In this document: one piece after another, positions 44,001 through 53,720 of the stretch
Layout: every line of letters starts with the position of its first letter
How positions within the stretch are numbered: position 1 is the stretch's first letter
Origin: Anaeramoeba flamelloides
Lineage: Eukaryota; Metamonada; Anaeramoebidae
Reading direction: 5' to 3'
Assembly: GCA_027625915.1 (NCBI GenBank)
Contig: JANTQA010000036.1
Coordinates: 6,035,001 to 6,099,000 of the forward strand
DNA length: 64,000 bases
Made by a program: the position numbers and the translations under genes
Notes under the pieces: generated by a model
Told to the model about the DNA's origin: nothing
Seen by the model: the letters and a program-made list of their open reading frames with translations, nothing else
Database searches by the model: none

Positions 44001-44112
44001 TTGCTTTTGCTTTTGTTTTTGAGATTTGTCCCATTATTGGTAAATGTGAAATTAAGAGATCGTTCGAGTAAATTGATTGAAGAACTTTAAGTTCTTCTTC
44101 AATAGTACTCAT
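41083..44112 (-). CDS. RWD - F-box - leucine-rich repeat protein
   Basis: 1009 residues from the ATG at 44110-44112 (MSTIEEELKVLQSIY) to TAG at 41083-41085; the frame runs further upstream but has no other ATG. Residues 1 to about 170 form an RWD domain: the N-terminal helix EELKVLQSIY, then after a Lys-Thr-Lys-Ala insert the strand and signature LLPSYPKTQPNSI (Tyr-Pro-x3-Pro), then a helical end. Residues about 175-225 are an F-box (SRLPDELLYQIFNKV ... VCQKWREM ... LWKTL). From about 340 to the end there are LRRs of the pattern LxxLxLxxNxLxxxP, interrupted by an Asn/Lys/Arg tract and Glu/Asp tracts. F-box proteins bind Skp1 in SCF ubiquitin ligases while the LRRs hold substrate; RWD domains are E2-like folds that mediate protein contacts. 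The combined role is inference. Confidence 0.9.
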   Translation of the reverse strand: MSTIEEELKVLQSIYSNDLLISHLPIMGQISKTKAKAKTKTKAKTKTKTKTKTKTKVKAKTQNKKTPPKKEITKNKKYNTLINIKLITRIVSGLSFKIHVCLVLLPSYPKTQPNSIKLSTNKASILVLRKDEELELLKLLKEECERLKGTNMLFSLFVLAQDYLNDLVEQISTSSALSRLPDELLYQIFNKVPNSHYLNFSRVCQKWREMIVYEKALWKTLSVENNRSALHFYPRSLQQFSPMILGITIGNLSLLNSGKSLHTPFPYPSYFFESLFKVKNILIKQLNRISYYQDSKMTSSINVRSVKASISYLIWILKCFQNLQFFSWCGFNKVAFSDYQKFLVNSDFSKLQTLELCHNHFGKIPENLIKKNSLLKILNLSGNNISNLSINFKFLPLLEILILDDNLLKEVPHQIFNLPFLKNLSIVRNQISELIFESDLNVLKLQKINLEGNQIRNFKIINNQFPLCPNLYYLELKSNFLKTIPKNLLTFKNLIYLGLANNQLIDFPLQKFAKKCKRLRSIKLENNNLTNIKIKDPNLYSNFIDLNLSNNKFNQLPNWLFTHTKIRKLLTLDFSGNYLKNIYKIADNDVDDKIENRTGNGNGNNGKKNNGKGGNKNKNRNRNRNRNRNRNRNEKNKNENKNNKGGDKRHYNVNGHKHKQFSCTNLNLSQNRFLKIPKFINLLPKINTLDLSFNKIMIYFKYDHQTDSAIIHTNDSEIVFNRKENHLKEFSKINSDPNKLQTQKKINKSNENLFFFNTMKLNSYDEDEDEDEDGDENKDEDCKNYEENDFEYILKKILIQNNEHVSENENENENEDGIENENENENENENENDDFTENDNFSGNEMEKIFKDKKKNEINLDQINKKIEEIKKGDYNVFKNSICLFQKISTNLTRLNLSNNYIFTFPLELLELKNMKVLSLSGNYISEIPFIFFLNFKTQLEWLDLGENKIQIVPFSNGELVETKKNLVGIVPNAFFLLSKLRYLKLKGNPIQKNEYRILKSLFQKIHFK

Positions 44113-45926
44113 AAAATCAGATGAAAAATCCTTTAATTGTTCAAAGATCAAAAAATGAGAAAAAGATCTCGTTTTGCTTTTTTAATTTGTTGGCAGGATC
44201 CTTCAAGAGATACTTTTTGAAAAAAACGACAATATTTGGTTGACTTTTTTTTATTCTCAACAAAGATGTAAGAAAAATTTGGAAAGTTTGAATAGTTATC
44301 GTTTTCCTAAATGACGTGTCAATAATTGTGAAGTTGAATTCTTCACAAAAGAAGTTTATAGAATCAATTTGATAAGAAAACTAGAAAATATTAAATTGCA
44401 ATTTATTATTAATATTTAAGATTGAAAATCACCATAAAGTTGAATGAATAGAGTATTTTATAGTCTGTTTTTTTTCTCAGTAGATTGGAACTGTTTTTGT
44501 ATTGACTTAATCAGGTGTGGTTTATTTTGAAACCTTTTCATTACTGCTTTTTTATTTTTTTATATTAAACTTTTTTTTAAGGGTAGAGTCAATTTGAAAA
44601 AACAACTTTGAGAAATGGGAAAAAATTATTAATTTTATTTTTAAGAATAATTAATTTTTATTGATAATAATATAGACTATGAAAAATGATAGATTTCTAA
44701 AAATAAATAATAAACAAACAGGATACTTTTGGATAAAATAATTGCCAAAGAGTGACTCAATTTCAAGTTTAGAATGGTTGTGAATTATCATTTTGAAAAC
44801 AAATGTGAATCTTCTTAAGTCTCTACATATCTCTCTGGCAGTTTATAAGATCATAAATTATTTTTTCAAAATTTTTATACTTGAAATGCACTATGTATAT
44901 ATGAAGAATGTTACAACTTCCCTACCTTTCCAAATATCAATACTTAACCAAAATAACCACAAATTAAATGAATTTAAATTGATTATATACTAAAAGAATA
45001 AAATTTGTTTCAAATTGATGAAATTAAAACATTCGGGAATATATATCAAGAAAAGATTAATTTTTTGTTTGTGAATTTTGAATTTTTATTAATTATAAAC
45101 CTTGTAACCCTTTTTTATTTCTCTAATTAGATTTTTGAAATTGAAAATGGTTTGTGCCTTTTTTTATGTTATTGTAATTTATTTTCAAGGAGATCCTTGA
45201 TATTTTTTTTTTTTTTATTCTTGTAATTATTGAAGATGAAAATCCTTATGAATTTTTTTTTTTTATTCAGATTTTTTTTTGATATTCAGAAATTTTGATT
45301 GTTTTAATAATTGAACTTTTAGTTTCAAGATCCCAGTAAATATTTTTTTTTTTTGTTTCAGATTCTGATATTAACTTTTAATTTGAATAATTTCAACAAA
45401 AACAAGTGTATGATCACAATATCATTATTGGTGAAACCACTTCTTTGTGTCTGTAACAAATTCCAAATAAGTAACTAAAGCCTTAAATTGAGAATTTTAA
45501 TTTTTTAATTATCCTATTCAAACCAATTTTTGAAGCCGGTTTAAAAAGAAAGAATAGAAAAAATTAATTACTCACAAATCCCACTGTTCAAAAAACTGTT
45601 ATTCTAATACACATAATTATGATCCTATTTTAATTCAAAAATTTTTTTAAACCTTTCAAAAACTGTCATTCTTGTTGAATTCCCTAAAAGATTGAAAAGA
45701 ATTTAAAAAGTAGCTCATAACATAATTAAATAATGTACTTTGTTTTATACTATACCAGACTCTTATTTATTGTTATTAAAAAATACCTTTTTGAAATTAA
45801 AATCTTCTAAAAAGGAACACAAGTATTTGAATTCTAATAACAATTGTTTTGGTGTTAAATTCAAACAATCAATAATGAATTAAGAAGGATCATTTTTGTT
45901 AAATACAATTTTATTGTTTTTGTACA
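44113..45926. other. Intergenic region between divergent genes
   Basis: Holds the promoters of the LRR gene (minus) and the Lys-rich gene (plus); no element can be named. A frame at 44793-44993 lacks an ATG and domains. A stretch at about 45190-45470 is similar to 56350-56560 (shared AACAAAAACAAGTGTATGAT-like and CCACTTC.TTG blocks), indicating another dispersed repeat. Confidence 0.45.
45190..45470 (+). repeat. Dispersed repeat V, copy 1
   Basis: T-run-rich sequence ending in a block ATGATCACAATATCATTATT ... GAAACCACTTC that aligns with 56350-56560. Origin unknown. Confidence 0.4.
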
Positions 45927-48900
45927 ATGAGCAAATCAAATGAACGAAAAAAAAGGATAACGAAATACGGAGTTCGACCAAGATCAGTCCGTAACACACT
46001 TAACCCAAAGAAAATTAAAAATGAAAAGAAAAGAAATTTTCTCCTTCAAGAAGAATATGGAAGTTTTTTCATCGAAGAAAGAACTCGTTTACATCCTTAT
46101 GTGAATCCAATCCTAAGAGTAGCAAGGAAAAAACCACAAAAAAGGAAAAAACCAAATTGGAACATCACCAAATTCGAAAGGCTTATCCTAGAAATCTTAT
46201 CAACAAGCAAAAAACAATCAGAGACTACAAAAAACAAAAAAATTTTTGCTAGATCTGTAAATAAAAAAACGAAAAAAGTCCTTTCTTCACAATGGGAAAC
46301 AGTAAGAGAAAAAGAAGAAAAAAAAACATTGAGTTTTGAATTATTTTCTTCTTCTGAGTCAGAGCTTGATCCAATTTTTGATCTAACCCCTCGAACACAA
46401 ACAACAACAACAACACCAAAAAAAAACAATTTGAATCAAATAAAAATAAAAACAGAGAAAAAGGAAAAGAAAGTAGTAGTCTTTAAAAAAGACCAACAAC
46501 CACAATTAACTGAAGAAAAACAAAAAAAAGAACAAGGCAAAGATAAAGAAATTAAAATTGCAACAGATGAAAAAAAAGAAATAAAAAAAAACCAACAAAA
46601 TCAAAACACCAAAAAACATACCATTTCCTCAAATCACCAAAAGAAACCCCAAACAAAAAACAAACAACACCTAGACAAACAAGTAAAAGAGGAAACTGAA
46701 CCCAAACAAATTCAAAGTTATAATGAAAACAAATCCCTAAATAAGAACAAAAGCAAAGCCAAACAACAAAATAAAACAAACAAACTTCAGAATTTACCAA
46801 ATAAACAACAAAGCACAAACTATCAAAAGAATAAAAGAAAAAAAACAGTCAATTCAAGAATTTCCTTTTGGGAGGATTCATTAAACAATAAAAATTCTCA
46901 CAAGGTAAACAAAACCAATAAAAAACCAACCACTTTAGAGTCATTAATTAAAGTTGATCAGAGAGAATTGTCACCAAAAGTTAAAATACCAAACCAATTA
47001 AATCAAAAAGATCAAAAAGATATTAAAAAAGAAGAAAAAATAATTTCCAACAAGTCCGAAGAAAAAGATAACGACAATGACAACAATAAAGATCAAGTTA
47101 AAAACAAAAAAGAAAAAAAGGATGAAATCAAAAAAGATTCAAAATTCAAAGATAAAAAACAAAAAGATAAAAAGAAGATAAAAAAGGAAAAAAATAATGA
47201 ACCCAAAAAAGAATCACAATTAAAGGATGACAATAAAGATAAATTAAATAAGGATCAAAAGGAAAAAAAACAAATCAAAAAAAATTTAGTTACAAAAGAT
47301 CAAAAAAATAAATTAAATAAGGATCAAAAAAAAGATAAAGGTGATTTAAAAAAAAAATATCAAGATGAAGCTAAAGACAAAAATGACTTAAAGGATAAAG
47401 ATAAAAATAAAGATATTTTAAAAGATAAAGATAAATACGAAGCTAAAGACAAAGATGGTTTAAAAGATAAAGATGGTTTAAAAGATACAAAACAAAAAGA
47501 TCAAAAACAGGAAAAAAAGAAAGAAAACAAAAAAGATTCAAAATTAAACAATAAAACTAAGGATAACTTCATAAAAGAAAGAACAAAAAAACCAAAAGAA
47601 ATAGAGAATTTAAAACACAACGACAAAAATAAAAAACAACAAGATAAAAAAGAGGAAAAAAATAATGAACCCAAAAAAGATTCACAATTAAAAGATAATC
47701 ATAAAGATAAATTAAAAAAGGATCGGAAACAAAAAGATAAAGATGATTTAAAAGATAAAGATAAAAATAAAGATATTTTAAAAGATAAAGATAAATACGT
47801 AGCTAAAGACAAAGATAGTTTCAAAGATAAAAAATATTTAGGAGATAAAAAAGATAAAGAGGAAAAAAAGAATGCAATAAACGATAAAGAACAAAATAAA
47901 GATAAAAAGGAAAAAAAACAAAACACAAAAAATTTAGTTACAAAAGATCAAAAAAATAAAGTAAATAAGGATCAAAAACAAAAAGATAAAGATGAAAAAA
48001 AGAATGAACCCAAAAAAGATTCAAAATTAAAGGATAATAATAATGATAAATTAAAAAAGGATAAAAAAAAAGAGAAAGATAATCTAAAAGATAAAGATAA
48101 AAATAAAGATATTACAAAAGATAAAGATAAATACGAAGCTAAAGACAAAGATGGTTTAAAAGATAAAGATGATTTAAGAGATAAAAAAGATAAAGAGGAA
48201 AAAAAGAATGCAATAAACGATAAAGAACAAAATAAAGATTATTTAAAGGAAAAAGAAATAAATAAAAGAGATAAAAAAAAAAATGAAGAAGAAAAAAAGG
48301 ATATAATCAAAAATGATTCAAAATCAAAAGATAAAAAACAAAAAGATAAAAAAAAAGATAAAAAAGAAAAAAAGAATAAAACCAAAAAAGATTTAGAATT
48401 AAAAGAGGATGATAATAAAGTCTTTACAAAAGAATCAAATAACAAAACAAAAGATAAAGATGATTTAAAAGATAAAGACAAAGACAAAAATGATTTAAAG
48501 GATAAGAATAAAGATAAAAATGAAGAAAAACAAAAAGATCAGAATAAAAAAGATAAGAAGCAAAATGAAAAGAAAGATAAAAAGGAACAAAGGAATAAAA
48601 CAAAAAAGGATCAAAAAAAAAAAGATAAAAAGAATAAAATCAAAAAAGATTTGGAATTCAAAGATGATGATAAGGAAGTATCAAAACAAAAATCAGATCA
48701 CAAACAAAAAGATAAAGATGATTTAAAAATAAAAAACGAAGACAAAAATGAATTAAAGGACAAAGCCAAAGATGTAAAAGAAAAAGATAAAGATGATAAA
48801 AAAGACAAATACCAAGACAAATTTCAAAAAGAAATAGATAAAAAGAAAGATCAAAAAGATTTCAAAAAAAAGGATCAAAAACAAAAAGATAAAAAGAAGA

Positions 48901-49220
48901 AGAAAAAAGATGAATTAAAAGCCAATGAAAATAAAAATGAGGAGATAACAAAAAAAACTAAATTGAAAGATCAAAACAAAACATTAGATAAAAAGGAAAA
49001 TAAATTAAAGGATGACAAAAAAGCAGAAGCAAAAGAAAATGCACGTACAAAGAAAAAAGAAAAAGAAAAAGCAAAGAATGAAGGTTTTGATAAAATAAAC
49101 AAAAAAAAAAAGCACAATGATAGAATTGAAAAAAAAAAAAACCCATTTTCACTCTTAAACAACAAAAGAAACCAAGCAAATCTATCAAAGAAGAAGAAGA
49201 AGAAGAAAATGTACATATAA
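45927..49220 (+). CDS. Lysine-rich low-complexity protein; probably the N-terminal part of the adjoining villin-like protein
   Basis: 1097 residues from an ATG at 45927 to TAA at 49218-49220. The first 100 residues are basic with some ordered-looking stretches (FLLQEEYGSFFIEERTRL; WNITKFERLILEIL). The rest is dominated by Lys, Asp, Glu, Gln and Asn with KDKDK/KKDQK motifs, predicted disordered or charged helix. Part is built from about three imperfect tandem units of roughly 350 bp (47170-47560, 47650-47960, 47995-48260), each with KNEPKKDS, KDKDKNKD, KDKYEAKDKD and related strings. The frame ends in a 13-A run context (49129-49141); shifting back one base there continues without a stop into the gelsolin frame. 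Both are on the same strand 210 bp apart, so one gene is the simpler reading. Confidence 0.75.
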   Translation: MSKSNERKKRITKYGVRPRSVRNTLNPKKIKNEKKRNFLLQEEYGSFFIEERTRLHPYVNPILRVARKKPQKRKKPNWNITKFERLILEILSTSKKQSETTKNKKIFARSVNKKTKKVLSSQWETVREKEEKKTLSFELFSSSESELDPIFDLTPRTQTTTTTPKKNNLNQIKIKTEKKEKKVVVFKKDQQPQLTEEKQKKEQGKDKEIKIATDEKKEIKKNQQNQNTKKHTISSNHQKKPQTKNKQHLDKQVKEETEPKQIQSYNENKSLNKNKSKAKQQNKTNKLQNLPNKQQSTNYQKNKRKKTVNSRISFWEDSLNNKNSHKVNKTNKKPTTLESLIKVDQRELSPKVKIPNQLNQKDQKDIKKEEKIISNKSEEKDNDNDNNKDQVKNKKEKKDEIKKDSKFKDKKQKDKKKIKKEKNNEPKKESQLKDDNKDKLNKDQKEKKQIKKNLVTKDQKNKLNKDQKKDKGDLKKKYQDEAKDKNDLKDKDKNKDILKDKDKYEAKDKDGLKDKDGLKDTKQKDQKQEKKKENKKDSKLNNKTKDNFIKERTKKPKEIENLKHNDKNKKQQDKKEEKNNEPKKDSQLKDNHKDKLKKDRKQKDKDDLKDKDKNKDILKDKDKYVAKDKDSFKDKKYLGDKKDKEEKKNAINDKEQNKDKKEKKQNTKNLVTKDQKNKVNKDQKQKDKDEKKNEPKKDSKLKDNNNDKLKKDKKKEKDNLKDKDKNKDITKDKDKYEAKDKDGLKDKDDLRDKKDKEEKKNAINDKEQNKDYLKEKEINKRDKKKNEEEKKDIIKNDSKSKDKKQKDKKKDKKEKKNKTKKDLELKEDDNKVFTKESNNKTKDKDDLKDKDKDKNDLKDKNKDKNEEKQKDQNKKDKKQNEKKDKKEQRNKTKKDQKKKDKKNKIKKDLEFKDDDKEVSKQKSDHKQKDKDDLKIKNEDKNELKDKAKDVKEKDKDDKKDKYQDKFQKEIDKKKDQKDFKKKDQKQKDKKKKKKDELKANENKNEEITKKTKLKDQNKTLDKKENKLKDDKKAEAKENARTKKKEKEKAKNEGFDKINKKKKHNDRIEKKKNPFSLLNNKRNQANLSKKKKKKKMYI

Positions 49221-52216
49221 CTGAAGCAAAATTTAATATTAATACAACCCAAACCCAGCAAATACAAAAAATAAACAAAGAAGAAGAGATAGAGATAAAA
49301 ACAGAAAAAGAAAATATAAAAGAAAAAAAAATCGAAAAACAACAAGAAAAAGAAAACCCAAAAATTAAAACATCTGAGATAAGACAAGATACATTTCAAA
49401 ATAAAGAAGAAAGAAGCGATTACTTTAATATGATGAAAAACAACTTTCAACTGAGTTTTAAAAATTCAATCAAAAAGAAATCTAGAGAATCCGAAGAAGA
49501 GAAACAAAACAAAAAACAACCAAAAAAACTTACACATGTCAAACGGCCCAAAAGAAGAAATGTTAGACCGCGTACGAAATTAAAAACTGATCATTTAAAT
49601 TTAGTTGATCCAAAAAAGGCAGCAGGAACCAAACACAAATCACAATCCAAGTTTAATAATAAAACGAACACTAATAATAATCAAGGCAACAGTAACACCA
49701 ATGTTGAGGGAATCCCTATAAATGAAATTAGGAATTTAAAAAAAAGATTAAAAAAAACTCAAAATCCCGATAATCTAGATCGCGGAGTGATGCTTGGAAG
49801 AGTTGTTGGAGAAGGAGGAGGAAAAAATGGAGAAAAGGGCAACCAGACAGCGGATAATTTCAAATTTGAGCTATATCAAATCCGAGGTAAAAAAAACATC
49901 CGAATCACCTTAGTTGAGCCTAGAATTGAAAGTTTAAATAGAGAAGATGTCTTTATCATCGAAACGAAAATTATTATTTATATTTGGTGTGGGAAAAAGA
50001 GCAATAGGATTGAAAGGGGTGTAGCTTTGGATTTTGGAAACAAAATAAAAACACAAAAGCATTCTGGAAGACCCAAGCTAGTCACGCTGATTGATGGAGA
50101 AAATGACTTAGCGGAAGGTGAAGATTTTGAAAAAAAAAAGGACAAATTACGAAATAAAAACTTTAGAAAGGATTTTGATCAAAGATATGCAAAGCCCTTT
50201 TGGAAATTCTTTGGGGGGTATAAGAACAAATCCAAAATTGATAAAAAGAATAAGTTAAATTATGATAAGGTTGAATATGAAAATTGGTGGGTTGATCAAA
50301 TTAAATTATATGAATTTCAACTTGATGGTGAATTAAATAAAATATCTAAAGGTTTCATCAAAGGAAGAGAAGTTCTAAGCACGACTTCGGTTTATGTGCT
50401 TGTTTCTGTTTCCGGGGTATTTTTGTGGGTTGGAAAGAAAGTGAAGTGGGCATTGAGGCAAAAGTCGAGGAAGGCAACTGACAAATTACGAGCAAAATTT
50501 AATCTACCCAAGTGGAACACTATTAAAAGGAACTTTGAAAATGGAGAAGATCCACTATTTAAGCAACACTTCATAAGCTGGCCAGACTCGTTAATGATTG
50601 CAGTGAGTGCGCCAAGATTTAGATCAAACAAGGCCCACGTGGATAATAAGCAAAATTTTGATTTGTCAAAAATGCTCAAAGAGGATACCAAGGAGGAACT
50701 TTTACCAAACGACGGTTCTGGGAAGAAAGCCATCTGGTGGGTTGATCAAAACAACAAGTACCCATTAGAGGAACAGTTCTATGGGCATTTTTGCCAGCAC
50801 CAATCTTATTTAATACATTACAAATATGTTCCCGAGCAAGGGAAGGAATACCAATGCTTATTTTTTTGGCAAGGAAGAGATTCGCCCATAACCGAGAAGG
50901 GGGCAAGTGCGGTTTTAACGATCGAAACAGGTAATAAGGAATTGGGCGGCGAAGCTAAGCAAATAAGGGTGCCACAGGGACTTGAATCAATGTTTTTCTT
51001 TTTCACATTTAATAACTCCCTTATTATCCATTTTGGCAATAAAGATAAATGGGACGGTTCAGTGGTGCCCTTTGACACACCGGCTTTATACCAAATCAAA
51101 TCTGAAAACAATTTCCCCTGTCGGATTGAAAAGCGTGTCAAGATTTCTTATGTTAAGGCACCGGAATTGAAAAATGATCCATATAAATGTAGAGCAATCC
51201 AAGTACCATTTCGAATTAGTTCATTAAATAGCTTTTCTTGTTTTTTATTAATCACCGAGGAAAGTATTTATTTATGGATTGGTAACAAAGTCTCAGATAT
51301 TGATATTCAGCATTGCAAAAATGACATCATACCGAAATTCCTTCAAATTAAAACAAGAGAAATAATTGAAATCATGGAAGCAAATGAAACTAAAAAGACT
51401 GTCAAATTTTACGATCTGTTTTTTCAAGCAATGATAAGCAATGAACAAATTGAAGAAAAGAAAGACCAATGGAAAAAAATTTTGAATCTATCTAATTTTA
51501 AAAAAAAACGAAAATTATTTAATGAGCAATATTTTAATTTTAATTCAAATCTCTTAAAGCAATTGAATTTACATAACGAGTCACAAAGACAAGAACTCAT
51601 GAAAATCAAACTTTGGGAATGCAGATATGAAAAGGGAATTTTTGATGTTGAACAAATACCCGTTCTACAGCAATTATTGAAACATGACCATTGCTATATA
51701 ATGGACACCAACTGGGCAGTGTTTTTATGGATCGGTTTATCTGTGAACCAAAATGGCGAAATTGCGAAAAAGAGTATTGATACTGCAATTAAATATAACA
51801 TCAAAATTGCAAAGAGCAACAAAAATAGCAAAAAAAAAAAAGGCAACAAATTAGTAGTTTATAAAATATTAGGCGGACATGAACCTTTGGAATTCGTTAC
51901 GTACTTTTGGGGATGGGATGATAATATTAAAGTTAGGAATCCTAGAATTAAATTGAAAAAAAGAATAATCAAACAATTGTCGTCAATACCAATACTTGGC
52001 CAAGAAGGCGAAATTAGAACAACTAAAGTTACCAAAAAATATTCCTTTAAAGATCTAACTAGTGAAAAACCTCCGAAAAATATAGATAAAAAACGGTTAG
52101 AAGATTTTTTATTGGATAAAGAATTCCAAACAATTTTTAAAATGTCTAGAAATGACTTTGATAGATTGCCTAATTGGAAAAAAAGACAAAAAAAAAAGCA
52201 AGTTGGCTTATTTTAA
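49130..52216 (+). CDS. Gelsolin/villin-family protein with headpiece (supervillin-like)
   Basis: The frame is open from 49130; the first ATG is 49430, giving 928 residues to TAA at 52214-52216. From that ATG: a basic disordered stretch (1-140), then gelsolin-like repeats at about 143-225 (FELYQIRG ... VFIIETKIIIYIWCGKKSNR), 283-395 (LYEFQLDG ... SGVFLWVGKKV), 430-550 (GHFCQHQSYLIHYKY ... FFWQGRDSPITEKGASAVL ... IRVPQGLESMF), 575-690 (LYQIK ... SIYLWIGNKVS) and 730-850 (KLWECRYEKGIF ... AVFLWIGLSV). A C-terminal villin headpiece follows (870-928, RLEDFLLDKEFQTIFKMSRN ... LPNWKKRQ ... GLF). Five gelsolin repeats plus headpiece after a long disordered N-terminus is the layout of supervillins, which link actin filaments to membranes. 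The headpiece and gelsolin calls are firm; the subfamily is inference. Confidence 0.92.
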   Translation, partial: KKKKPIFTLKQQKKPSKSIKEEEEEENVHITEAKFNINTTQTQQIQKINKEEEIEIKTEKENIKEKKIEKQQEKENPKIKTSEIRQDTFQNKEERSDYFNMMKNNFQLSFKNSIKKKSRESEEEKQNKKQPKKLTHVKRPKRRNVRPRTKLKTDHLNLVDPKKAAGTKHKSQSKFNNKTNTNNNQGNSNTNVEGIPINEIRNLKKRLKKTQNPDNLDRGVMLGRVVGEGGGKNGEKGNQTADNFKFELYQIRGKKNIRITLVEPRIESLNREDVFIIETKIIIYIWCGKKSNRIERGVALDFGNKIKTQKHSGRPKLVTLIDGENDLAEGEDFEKKKDKLRNKNFRKDFDQRYAKPFWKFFGGYKNKSKIDKKNKLNYDKVEYENWWVDQIKLYEFQLDGELNKISKGFIKGREVLSTTSVYVLVSVSGVFLWVGKKVKWALRQKSRKATDKLRAKFNLPKWNTIKRNFENGEDPLFKQHFISWPDSLMIAVSAPRFRSNKAHVDNKQNFDLSKMLKEDTKEELLPNDGSGKKAIWWVDQNNKYPLEEQFYGHFCQHQSYLIHYKYVPEQGKEYQCLFFWQGRDSPITEKGASAVLTIETGNKELGGEAKQIRVPQGLESMFFFFTFNNSLIIHFGNKDKWDGSVVPFDTPALYQIKSENNFPCRIEKRVKISYVKAPELKNDPYKCRAIQVPFRISSLNSFSCFLLITEESIYLWIGNKVSDIDIQHCKNDIIPKFLQIKTREIIEIMEANETKKTVKFYDLFFQAMISNEQIEEKKDQWKKILNLSNFKKKRKLFNEQYFNFNSNLLKQLNLHNESQRQELMKIKLWECRYEKGIFDVEQIPVLQQLLKHDHCYIMDTNWAVFLWIGLSVNQNGEIAKKSIDTAIKYNIKIAKSNKNSKKKKGNKLVVYKILGGHEPLEFVTYFWGWDDNIKVRNPRIKLKKRIIKQLSSIPILGQEGEIRTTKVTKKYSFKDLTSEKPPKNIDKKRLEDFLLDKEFQTIFKMSRNDFDRLPNWKKRQKKKQVGLF

Positions 52217-52564
52217 TCTTATTAATTTCTTGTTTTTTTTTTTGTTCTTTTATTTTGATCTTTACCTTCTTTAGTTCTTTTATTATTTTTTTGAAGATTT
52301 TGTTTAATATAATTATTAAATATTTTATTTTAAAAACAAAAATCAATAAATTGTTTAGCATAATCAAATATTATTATTTGTAAATTGTAATAACTAGTTT
52401 TCACCAGAAGAGGGTAGAATCAATCAAATCCATTCATCAAGTTGAAAACATAAAAAAGATAATAACTGATTATATTATGAAGTTTTAACAGATTTAATTA
52501 TAAAACAAATTTATATTTGTTATGAAACAGACCTTAAAATAAAATAACTTGTAAATAATTTTTT
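52217..52564. other. 3' flank of the villin-like gene
   Basis: AT-rich with T-runs; nothing recognised. Confidence 0.4.
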
Positions 52565-53720
52565 TTCTGTCAAAGTTTACAAACAAACTTTTCAAATTTT
52601 AATTATTTTTTAGAATTTGCCATTGAAGAGCAAACAAGAAATAAGTTAAAGAATAAACAAGAAATAAGAAGAATAATACACTTTAGAAAAGCTGATATAT
52701 GTATGAAGTAAAACTAAACAATCAATAGATTTTCTTAAAAATTGAAAAAATAAAATTAATAGCTGACCAACTTTTGAAAAAAACAACAATGTTAATTTTG
52801 ATCTTTAATTAAAGATTAAATAAAATCCCAATAAAAATCAAAATAATTTCTCTATAATCATTTTTACTTTATCAATAACATTAGAATGACATGTTTTTTA
52901 CCAATTGAATATCCGTCTTGCAATAAAAAATAATTTTTGTAAAACAATCAGATTATCAAAAAAAAAATAGAATAAAAAATGAAAAAAATAAAAATGAAAA
53001 CAATATTTTTTGAAAAAGGTTTCAAAATTTATTCATAAAAGCAACTCGAATGTTATAATTAATACACATATATGATTTTATGAATCATAGAAACTAAAAT
53101 TTATTATAATTAAAGTTTTATCTTAAATTATAAACTTATTGATAGATTATTAGATATAATAAACTATATATCAAAAATTTGTACACAGTTTAAACAGTTG
53201 AAAGAACATCAATACTGTATTTAAATTCAATTTGGAAAGAATTTTGATTTTACTAACTATTTCATTTTTTGTCTTTTTTGTTTTGTTTTCATTTCCTTTT
53301 TTGTAGTTATGTAACCTGTTTCGTTAGATCTGGAAATTTTATTCAATGGTTGATAGAAGGTTGGTGTTGAGTTTGTTAAATTGAAAAATAACATACAATT
53401 GGTAGATGGTATCTTAACATTTGATCGATCAACAATTGTTGGTGAAATTTCAACAAATTTACAAATACATTTTTGGTTCCGCTCATTTCATTATTTTGGG
53501 AACACCCGTTTTTATTTTTGAGTTTTATATTATTTTCTTTTATTTGGATTAAAATGATTACTTATTAAAACATTAATATTCTGTATAACTTAAATCTGGT
53601 TTTATATTACATTTGAAAAAATATAATAAATTGAGTTTTTTTTTTGCCTATTTTTTGATTTTTGGGTGTATCCAAATTTTTGGAATGGGGTTAAGAATGG
53701 AAAACCCCCAAATTTGATCA
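52565..53720 (-). repeat. Interspersed repeat R, copy D (reverse orientation)
   Basis: Its reverse complement aligns with copy C (CCCCATTCCAAAAATT, GAGCGGAACCAAAAATG, TTGTTGATCGATCAAA, ACCTTCTATCAACCATT) and with the 3' end of copy A (TATTGATT.TTTAGTTTTA..TCA, CTTATTTCTTGTTTATTCTT). It is uninterrupted and defines the intact length of about 1.15 kb. Confidence 0.75.
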
